DNA of 64,000 nt. Source: Faecalibacterium sp. I3-3-89. Lineage in GTDB: Bacteria; Bacillota; Clostridia; Oscillospirales; Ruminococcaceae. The notes beneath the pieces were generated by a model that saw only the letters and a program-made list of their open reading frames with translations, was not told the DNA's origin and ran no database searches. Each line of letters begins with the position of its first letter. The first letter of the stretch is position 1. A program made the position numbers and the translations under genes. The stretch is taken from NCBI RefSeq assembly GCF_023347275.1, contig NZ_CP094468.1, forward strand, positions 620,001 to 684,000, given 5' to 3'. Below, piece by piece: positions 57,859 to 64,000 of this stretch.

Positions 57859-59910
57859 TTACGGCTCGATCACATTGAAGGTCTTTTCAAACTTGGAGGC
57901 ATACGCCAGCAGGCGTTTCAGGACTGTGGCATCGCCGCTGATCTGGACTTGACCTGCCTGCTGACCGGTCATCAGAGCAAACAACTGAAGCCGCCGACAA
58001 GTAACGGACGCCTGCGCATCCGGGCGATTCTCGCCGGGATAGGTCAGCAGCACGCCGTTCTTGCGGGTGACATAGAACTGCTCATTCTCATCCGTTACGG
58101 TCAGATTCAGGGTCAGGTCATCATTCTGTGCAGCGTTGGCATCCGTCAGGATGGCGATATAATCCAACAGCATGGAAACCGTCATTGCTCGCATACTGTT
58201 GGTGAGACCATTCGCCGTGCGGGCCCGCCCAGACAGATTGCCGTTCCGCAGTTCCGCCGCACCCATCAGGTAGGCGTTGCGCCACGCACCGGATTCCGCC
58301 TGATAACCCAACTGCTCCAGCGCATCGGCGCACAGGTTGCGTGCCTTCTGGTTGGACGGGTCTGCAAAGACCAGCTCCTTGGTGATCTGTGCCACCCACT
58401 GATATTCGCCCTTTGCATAGTCCTTTTTTGCCTTGCAGAGCACCAGCTCCGTGCTGCCCAGATATTCTACAAGCTTCTTAGCGGCATCGCTGGGCGGGAG
58501 CGGGTCCAGGTTGACCGGGTTCGCATCGTACCAGCCCAGATACTTCTGGTAGATGGCTTTGGCGTTATGCGGCAGCGTGCCGTAATACTGGCGGGTATAC
58601 CAGACTTTTTCGAGGGCATCCGGCAGCGAGATCATGGCGGCGATCTCGTTGGAGGTATAGCCCTGATTCATGTAATGCAGGGTCTGGTCGTGGATAAACT
58701 TATAGATGGCTGCCGTATTCAGCAGATATTCATGGATCTCCTCGCCCCAGTGCGGCCAGTTGTGGCTCTGGAACACCACGTCGGTCTTGTCACAGAAGCG
58801 CTGGTCAACCTCGATGATGTACTTCGCCCAATCGTTGGCATCCCGCACCTGTGCGCCACGCAGAGTGTAGAGGTTGTGCAGGGTGCCGGTGCAGTTTTCG
58901 GCCATCCAGAGGGCACGGTACTTCGGGAAATAGGCGTTCATTTCGGCAGGGGCTTCGGTGCCGGGGGTTAGTTGAAATTCAATCTCCAGCCCGTCGATGG
59001 TCAGCTTTGGAACATCTTCCCCGATCTCATAGGTCGGTGCAATAAGGCTCACCTGACCGGTAGACTGTCCCATGCCGATGCCGATGGAGAGCGCTCCTTT
59101 CTCCCCTTTTTCCAGCACCGTACCATACTGATACTGCGCACGCCGGGCCATTGCGATGCCGGCATAGACGTTTTCGCTGATGGCGTGTTTCAAAAATCCT
59201 TCCGGTGCAAGGATGACCGTTTTGCCCGAGGCAAGCTGTTTATCGATGGAAAGGCTGGGGTCCGCTACATCGTTCCGGTCGATCGCACCCTCTGCGCCGC
59301 CAAAGTGATCCACATGGCTATGACTGTACAGCACAGCTTTGACATCCAGCGGTCCGAACCGGTTTTCCATCAGCGCTTTTGCTGCCTGCATATTTTCTTT
59401 GCACATCAGGACATCAAAAATGATCCAGCCGTTGTTGGTGCGGATGAAGGTCGCATTGGCCATATCAAAGCCACGCACCTGATAGATGCCGTCACATACT
59501 TCAAACAGACCGGCTTTGGCATTGAGCTGGGTATTCCGCCACAGGCTCGGGTTGACCGTATCCGGCGCATCACGGTCCAGATCCCCATAGCCTTGCAGAT
59601 CCCATGCCGTTGTTCCGTCATCGTTGTAGATGACCCTGCCTTCCTGATTGTCCAGCAGGCCACGTGCTGCATTGTCAAGTTCCCGCCGGTCGGAAAAATC
59701 CAGTTTGCTGTACCACTCTGCATTTTTTTCTGCGGTTCGGGTCGTTGCGCCTTCGACCTCCCCCGGCTGGGTGGGGTCCTTGAAAATGTCTGTGATAAAG
59801 TTCAGACTGTTTTCATCGGTACTGCCTGCTGCGTGCGCGGTCAGGGATGCGCCGCAGGCTAACGCCGCAACCGCTGAAGTGGAAAGAAAGTTTCTGCGAG
59901 TCATCTTCAT
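57859..59910 (-). CDS. Alkylsulfatase-like metallo-beta-lactamase-fold hydrolase
   Basis: A 683-residue exported enzyme. A Tat signal is visible (MTRRNFLSTSAVAALACGAS). The metallo-beta-lactamase motif is YSHSHVDHFGGAEGA; other ligands in AENCTGTLHN and QSHNWPHWGEE. A dimerisation domain and a SCP2-like C-terminal domain follow, as in SdsA1-type alkyl sulfatases that release sulfate from long-chain sulfate esters. AAAGGAGG upstream. Full length. Confidence 0.9.
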   Translation of the reverse strand: MKMTRRNFLSTSAVAALACGASLTAHAAGSTDENSLNFITDIFKDPTQPGEVEGATTRTAEKNAEWYSKLDFSDRRELDNAARGLLDNQEGRVIYNDDGTTAWDLQGYGDLDRDAPDTVNPSLWRNTQLNAKAGLFEVCDGIYQVRGFDMANATFIRTNNGWIIFDVLMCKENMQAAKALMENRFGPLDVKAVLYSHSHVDHFGGAEGAIDRNDVADPSLSIDKQLASGKTVILAPEGFLKHAISENVYAGIAMARRAQYQYGTVLEKGEKGALSIGIGMGQSTGQVSLIAPTYEIGEDVPKLTIDGLEIEFQLTPGTEAPAEMNAYFPKYRALWMAENCTGTLHNLYTLRGAQVRDANDWAKYIIEVDQRFCDKTDVVFQSHNWPHWGEEIHEYLLNTAAIYKFIHDQTLHYMNQGYTSNEIAAMISLPDALEKVWYTRQYYGTLPHNAKAIYQKYLGWYDANPVNLDPLPPSDAAKKLVEYLGSTELVLCKAKKDYAKGEYQWVAQITKELVFADPSNQKARNLCADALEQLGYQAESGAWRNAYLMGAAELRNGNLSGRARTANGLTNSMRAMTVSMLLDYIAILTDANAAQNDDLTLNLTVTDENEQFYVTRKNGVLLTYPGENRPDAQASVTCRRLQLFALMTGQQAGQVQISGDATVLKRLLAYASKFEKTFNVIEP

Positions 59911-59934
59911 GGTGGTTTGCCTCCTTTATATCTG

Positions 59935-60217
59935 GACTTATTTTACACAGACCGTGGGCGTCTGCCGGCTTTTCCGCGTGGCAGAACTGGTTGATCGGCG
60001 CACGGATACCGTTCGGTGTTTCTGTGTGGGTTGAAACCTTTCGGGTCGCATCCATCAGAACCAGTGGAAAGGCGTACAGATACGCCTGTTCCAGAAGTTC
60101 CTGCGCCGCCATCATTTGTTGTGTTGCTGCGGCTTTCTCCACAGGTAGAAGCACGGCTGCGCATACCACCGCAGCCGCAGTGGAAACATTCAGAAAATCT
60201 CGGCGAGCCATTTTCAT
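59935..60217 (-). pseudogene. Truncated DUF1254 protein with Tat signal
   Basis: Starts with a second Tat signal, KMARRDFLNVSTAAAVVCAA, then the N-terminal DUF1254 motif AYLYAFPLVLMDATRK and PNGIRAPINQFCHAEKPADA. After that the frame leaves the family (HGLCKISPD), so the other 350 or so residues are deleted. GGAG upstream of the ATG. It lies directly before the sulfatase gene, whose ribosome binding site is inside the remaining frame. Confidence 0.75.
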
Positions 60218-60425
60218 AGTGGAAGCTCTCCTGTCAGACCTCTCGTTTGATGTGCTTCATACATCTTGCGAAAAACCATTTGACCTTCTATGTTACAGAA
60301 TACACAGGAAATGCTCGAAAGTCAACGGCTTCTGCACTTTCGACATTAAAAATGTGAATATTGACAAAAACGCACGATGTAAATTGGTAAAAACTCCGTT
60401 GAAGTGAATTTTAATCAAGCTGTTC

Positions 60426-60454
60426 TTGTGCTCTGCACGGAGGTATGCTATACT
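60426..60454 (+). promoter_or_regulatory. Promoter of the LytTR-PAS gene
   Basis: TTGTGC (60426-60431), 17-bp spacer, TATACT (60449-60454) with a TG two bases before, an extended -10. Confidence 0.6.
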
Positions 60455-60485
60455 AAACATATCCAACTGACAAAGGAGTATGGCG

Positions 60486-61184
60486 ATGAATGATCTGCAT
60501 GAGTGGTTTCAGAAAAATGACCTTTGCCCAGAAAACATCTTGTATCTCTACCGCAGCGACCGCAAAACGGTTGTTCACCGCATGGACGGGGAGGAAGCTG
60601 CGCTGTATGCTCCGCTGCACAGCGTCTTGTCCATTTTGCCGGAAGACCGGTTTCTGAACATCAGCAAAGGGATCGCAGTGTGCCGCAGCCAGATCGTAAA
60701 TATCAGCAACGATGGGGTCTATACCATGTCCGACGGGCGCACCTTTCAGGGACGCAAGCGTGGAATGCGCGACCATCGCCGCCTGCGTGCGGAGATTGGG
60801 GTGGCAGACACACAGCCCCACTCCATGAACATGAGCCTGCTGGAAAAATGCAGCCTGCTGGACGATATGCCGCTGGCGTTCTGCGTCATTGAGCTGGTCT
60901 TTAATGAGGATGGGCATGGTGTGGATTTCATCTTCCGCTACTGCAACGCAGAAATGGCAAATATCGAGGGTGTGCCAGTGGAAGAAATGCTGGATCGCTC
61001 TTTTTACAAGGTGTTCCCCAATGGCGATAAAAAGTGGCTGGTATCGTATGCAGATGTGGCGCTGAACGGCACAAAGCACACGCTTCACGATTACAGCCCG
61101 GAGGCGGATAAATACCTGACCATCCATTGTTACCAGCCGGAGCCGGGGTATTGTGCCTGCGTGCTGCAAGCAACAGATCCGTGA
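60486..61184 (+). CDS. LytTR-PAS regulator
   Basis: A 232-residue protein with a DNA-binding LytTR domain at the N-terminus (ILYLYRSDRKTVVHRMDGEE, then FLNISKGIAVCRSQIVNIS) and a PAS-type domain from about 115 (LDDMPLAFCVIELVFNEDG, FIFRYCNAEMANIEG, YKVFPNGD). The usual order in regulators is sensor first. AAAGGAG is 7 nt before the ATG at 60486. Target genes unknown; neighbours are the sulfatase and amylosucrase genes. Confidence 0.8.
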   Translation: MNDLHEWFQKNDLCPENILYLYRSDRKTVVHRMDGEEAALYAPLHSVLSILPEDRFLNISKGIAVCRSQIVNISNDGVYTMSDGRTFQGRKRGMRDHRRLRAEIGVADTQPHSMNMSLLEKCSLLDDMPLAFCVIELVFNEDGHGVDFIFRYCNAEMANIEGVPVEEMLDRSFYKVFPNGDKKWLVSYADVALNGTKHTLHDYSPEADKYLTIHCYQPEPGYCACVLQATDP

Positions 61185-61217
61185 CGGTGACACATTAAAA
61201 AGAACCACAAAAAACAC

Positions 61218-61260
61218 ATCAGGGAGCAGCATAGGTCACAGCTGCTCCCTGATTTGTTTT
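61218..61260. terminator. Bidirectional terminator
   Basis: ATCAGGGAGCAGC pairs with GCTGCTCCCTGAT, 10-nt loop, TTGTTTT after. Between convergent genes. Confidence 0.8.
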
Positions 61261-61296
61261 GAAATGTCCAAATCCCTGCAATGAATCTGGTTTTGC

Positions 61297-63126
61297 TTAT
61301 TTATTTTTTACCAGCAGCGCCTGATACGGCTCCAGCTCCACATCCGCCAGCCAGACGGAAGTGCCCTCCGGGGTGTGATACTTGCCGCCCAGCGCGTCCA
61401 GACTGGCCCCTGCCGGGTACTCGGTAAAGTTGAACAGTCCCACCAGCGTTTCCTCGCCACGCTTGCGTACCAGCGCCAGCACGCCGGGGTTGTGACTGTC
61501 CCAAGTTGTTACCCACGCATCCGGGGCAAAGCAGGGGTCTGCCCGCATCTGGCGCAGCTGCTCCATACCCTGCCACAGCTGGTTTTGCAGCGTGCCCTTT
61601 TGGGTGCGCTGTTTGGCATCTTCCCAGTTGAATTTGCTGCGATGCAGATTGCGGCTGTCCTCCACACGGTCGGGGTCATTTTTGTAATCCCAGCCATTGA
61701 GCTGAGCGATCTCATCGCCACAGTTCAGCATGGGGAAGCCCTGCAAAAACGCCATGGCAGTGTGCAGCAGCAGGTCACGCTTCACCGCGTAGTCCAGTGC
61801 GGTTTTGTCGTCCTTTTCCAGTGCCTGCTCCACGCCGCACAGGCTGGCGGTGGTGCCGCAGCTCCGGGCATCGCCGGTGGCGGGGTCGTAATTGTACAGC
61901 TCGCCCTTTGCCCAGCTGCCGGGGAAATTGCCCTCGTAGAAGTGGTACAGATATTCCTTATGCTTCTGCGGGTCGATGCCCAGCCGGTTTTCCACCGCCT
62001 CGTCCAGACCCCAGCCGATGTCATCGTGGCAGCGCAGATAGTTCACGAACCAGCAGTTGTCCGGCAGGGCGTGGAGGGCATCCAGCTGGGCTTTCAGCAG
62101 TCGGGTGTCCCGGCTGGCAAGGGCGCCCCACAGGTTGACCATGGTGGATACGTTGTAGAGCATATGGCATTCCGGCTTTTCCGGGGTGCCGAAGTAGGCG
62201 GCAAGCTCCTTGGGAGCCATGACCACCTCGCCCTTGAGCACGACAGCGGGGCAGACGCATTCCAGCACCATGCGGAGCATCCGCACGATGGTGTGTACCT
62301 GCGGCAGGTTGCGGCAGGTGGTGCCCAGCTGCTTCCAGATGTAGGGCACGGCATCAATGCGGAACACTTCCACACCGAGATTTGCAAGGTGCAGAATGCT
62401 CTTGGTCATGTCCACGAACACCGCCGGGTTTCCGTAGTTCAGATCCCACTGATAGTCGTGGAAGGTGGTCAGCACCCACTTGTGCAACTCCTCACACCAT
62501 GTAAAGTTGCCGGGCGCGGTGTTGGGGAACACCTGCGGCACCGTCTGCTCGTACTGGTCGGGGATGGTGCGGTCGTCATAGAGATGGTAATAGGCCTGAA
62601 ACCACGGGTCGCCCGCCTTTGCCGCTATCGCCCAGCGGTGGGTGCTGGCGGTGTGGTTCATGACAAAATCCAGACACAGGCTGATGCCTGCCTTGCGCAG
62701 TTCACGGGTCAGGTTTTCCAGATCTTTGTTGGTGCCAAGGGCCGGGTCTACGGTGTCGAAGTCCTCCACCGCATAGCCGCCATCGTTGTGAGGGTGGGGC
62801 ATCTGCAGCAGGGGCATCAGGTGCAGATAAGTCAGCTTCTGCGCCTTGAGGTAGGGCAGCTTCTTTGCCAGTTCTTTCAGATTTCCGGCAAAGAGGTCGG
62901 TGTACATGGTCATGCCGAACATATTGCCCCGCTTGTACCACTCCGGGTCGGCAGAGCGTGCCTTGTCCAGTGCTTTCAGCTCAGCGCTGCGGGCGTTGTA
63001 GGCTTCTGCCATCTCCCGCTCCAGAACCTCCAGCCCTTCCCGGTTGTGGTACAGCTCCATGAACAGCCATTCCAGCTCGTCCTTGTGCTTGGCAAACCGA
63101 GACTCAAATTCCTGTTTTGCTGCCAT
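61297..63126 (-). CDS. Amylosucrase-like GH13 enzyme
   Basis: A 609-residue glycoside hydrolase family 13 protein. Catalytic positions: nucleophile in VFRIDAVPYIW, acid/base in VLKGEVVMAP, third acid in LRCHDDIGWG. The N-terminal helical segment and DGGYAVEDFDTVDPALGT match amylosucrase/sucrose hydrolase (GH13_4). It would split or transfer glucose from sucrose, leaving fructose. GGAGG overlaps the end of the fructokinase gene, three bases before, so fructose is phosphorylated by the partner. Confidence 0.88.
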   Translation of the reverse strand: MAAKQEFESRFAKHKDELEWLFMELYHNREGLEVLEREMAEAYNARSAELKALDKARSADPEWYKRGNMFGMTMYTDLFAGNLKELAKKLPYLKAQKLTYLHLMPLLQMPHPHNDGGYAVEDFDTVDPALGTNKDLENLTRELRKAGISLCLDFVMNHTASTHRWAIAAKAGDPWFQAYYHLYDDRTIPDQYEQTVPQVFPNTAPGNFTWCEELHKWVLTTFHDYQWDLNYGNPAVFVDMTKSILHLANLGVEVFRIDAVPYIWKQLGTTCRNLPQVHTIVRMLRMVLECVCPAVVLKGEVVMAPKELAAYFGTPEKPECHMLYNVSTMVNLWGALASRDTRLLKAQLDALHALPDNCWFVNYLRCHDDIGWGLDEAVENRLGIDPQKHKEYLYHFYEGNFPGSWAKGELYNYDPATGDARSCGTTASLCGVEQALEKDDKTALDYAVKRDLLLHTAMAFLQGFPMLNCGDEIAQLNGWDYKNDPDRVEDSRNLHRSKFNWEDAKQRTQKGTLQNQLWQGMEQLRQMRADPCFAPDAWVTTWDSHNPGVLALVRKRGEETLVGLFNFTEYPAGASLDALGGKYHTPEGTSVWLADVELEPYQALLVKNK

Positions 63127-63129
63127 GGT

Positions 63130-64000
63130 TCAGCCCTCCACTTCTGCAAGGGTGGGCATAGCGGGGATGGCACCATGCCGGCTGGTGGTGATGCTGGCGG
63201 CCTTGTTGGCAAAGGCCAGAATGCTTTCCAGCTTGTCCACCGTCAGGGTGTCCAGCTCCTCCTTGCAGAGCTTGGACAGAGCAGCTCCAAAGAAGGTATC
63301 GCCTGCGCCGTTGGTGTCGCCCACCTTGCAGGGAACGCCAGCCACATGGCCGGTCTTGTCTCCAAAGCGGTAGAATACGCCGTTTGCACCCAAGGTGACA
63401 AAAATCAGCCGGATGCCGTTCTGTGCCAGTTGTGCTGTGCCGCTTTCGCAGTCGGTGGTGCCGGTGAGCAGGGGCAGCTCTTCATCGGACACTTTCAGAA
63501 TATCCACCAGCGGCAGGGGTGCTTTCATCTGGGCAATGGCCTCCTCTTTGTTCTTCCAGAGGTTGGCGCGGTAGTTGGGGTCGTAGGTGATGGTAGCACC
63601 CAGCTTTTTAGCACGGGCAGCAGCGTCCAGCGTGGCAGTGCGGGAGGGGTCAGCGGTCAGGCTGACAGAACCGAAGTGGACGATTTTGGCAGCTTTCAGA
63701 GCCTCGTCCGAAATATCCTCTTTGCACAGCATCACGTCAGCGTTGGCACTGCGGTAGAAGCTGAAATCCCGCTCGCCGGTGGCATCCACCGAGACCACCG
63801 CCATGGTGGTGGGGTGGTCTGCATCCACCGCCATGCCGGAAACATCCACCTTGTTTTCCGCCAGAACCTCTTTCAGGTAGCGGCCAAAGGCATCTGCACC
63901 CACCTTGCCAATAAAGGCAGTCTGTGCGCCCAGTTTAGAAGCAGCCACAGCCAGATTTGCCGGGGCACCGCCGGGGTTTGCGGCAAACTGAGGAATGCCG
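63130..64000 (-). CDS. PfkB-family fructokinase (5' end outside window)
   Basis: About 289 residues are visible, lacking only the first 20 or so. Ribokinase-fold features: PGGAPANLAVAASKLG, AFIGKVGADAFGRYL, and the anion-hole/catalytic motif GDTNGAGDTFFGAAL. The pattern suits fructokinases. First gene of an operon with the amylosucrase-like gene, so fructose from sucrose would enter glycolysis. Confidence 0.88.
   Translation of the reverse strand, partial: GIPQFAANPGGAPANLAVAASKLGAQTAFIGKVGADAFGRYLKEVLAENKVDVSGMAVDADHPTTMAVVSVDATGERDFSFYRSANADVMLCKEDISDEALKAAKIVHFGSVSLTADPSRTATLDAAARAKKLGATITYDPNYRANLWKNKEEAIAQMKAPLPLVDILKVSDEELPLLTGTTDCESGTAQLAQNGIRLIFVTLGANGVFYRFGDKTGHVAGVPCKVGDTNGAGDTFFGAALSKLCKEELDTLTVDKLESILAFANKAASITTSRHGAIPAMPTLAEVEG

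Overview
The window comes from a Gram-positive, moderately GC-rich gut Firmicute. The 16S gene (26758-28267) reads like Faecalibacterium, and the gene content agrees: a T-box-controlled valS, an HMT/MTHFR fusion, a split FeoA/FeoA/FeoB system and sucrose genes. The core chromosome lies at about 8.7-32 kb, 40.3-43.6 kb and 57.8-64 kb. The rest is mobile or acquired DNA.

Region 1 (1 to about 8.36 kb) is the right part of an integrated island. It holds an Agr-like peptide quorum-sensing set (partial AgrC-like kinase, LytTR regulator, AgrB, and an unlisted AgrD-like prepeptide at 4322-4468). An IS110-family element now sits between agrB and agrD. Small secreted and membrane proteins follow, then a large serine recombinase. 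The island ends inside a chromate-transporter gene, of which only the C-terminal end remains.

Region 2 (8.7-26.3 kb) is housekeeping: pepT, a uridine-kinase-like protein, a DUF3793 gene and a feo iron operon with a DtxR-type regulator, hflX, a homocysteine methyltransferase/MTHFR fusion, valS with its T-box, VanZ-like and FolC-like proteins, and the spoIIAA-spoIIAB-sigF operon. A 16-bp dyad, GTTAG-N6-CTAAC, recurs at the iron promoters here and again at about 44.9 and 51.8 kb.

Region 3 (26.4-32 kb) is a full rRNA operon (16S, tRNA-Ala, tRNA-Ile, 23S, 5S, tRNA-Glu, tRNA-Lys). Region 4 (31952-40335) is an 8.4-kb integrative mobilizable element in the 3' end of tRNA-Lys, bounded by a 45-bp direct repeat. 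It carries a tyrosine integrase, an excisionase, a MobV relaxase with a recognisable oriT, a regulator and a sigma factor. Its cargo is a TcdR/UviA-type sigma factor divided by an in-frame TAG-ATG, a lipoprotein and a leaderless peptidoglycan-binding C39-like peptidase. All three cargo transcription units have GTTTACAA upstream.

Region 5 (40.5-57.8 kb) has a fumarate-reductase-type operon. It then has an apparently iron-regulated cluster: ATC-hydrolase-family proteins, membrane proteins, an alpha/beta hydrolase, an acetyltransferase, an AraC regulator, a ZinT-like lipoprotein and an ABC exporter-type pair. The cluster ends in a scar of decayed recombinase, integrase and P-type ATPase fragments. 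Region 6 (57.8-64 kb) has a Tat-exported alkylsulfatase-like enzyme, a truncated DUF1254 gene, a LytTR-PAS regulator, and an amylosucrase-fructokinase operon cut by the window edge.
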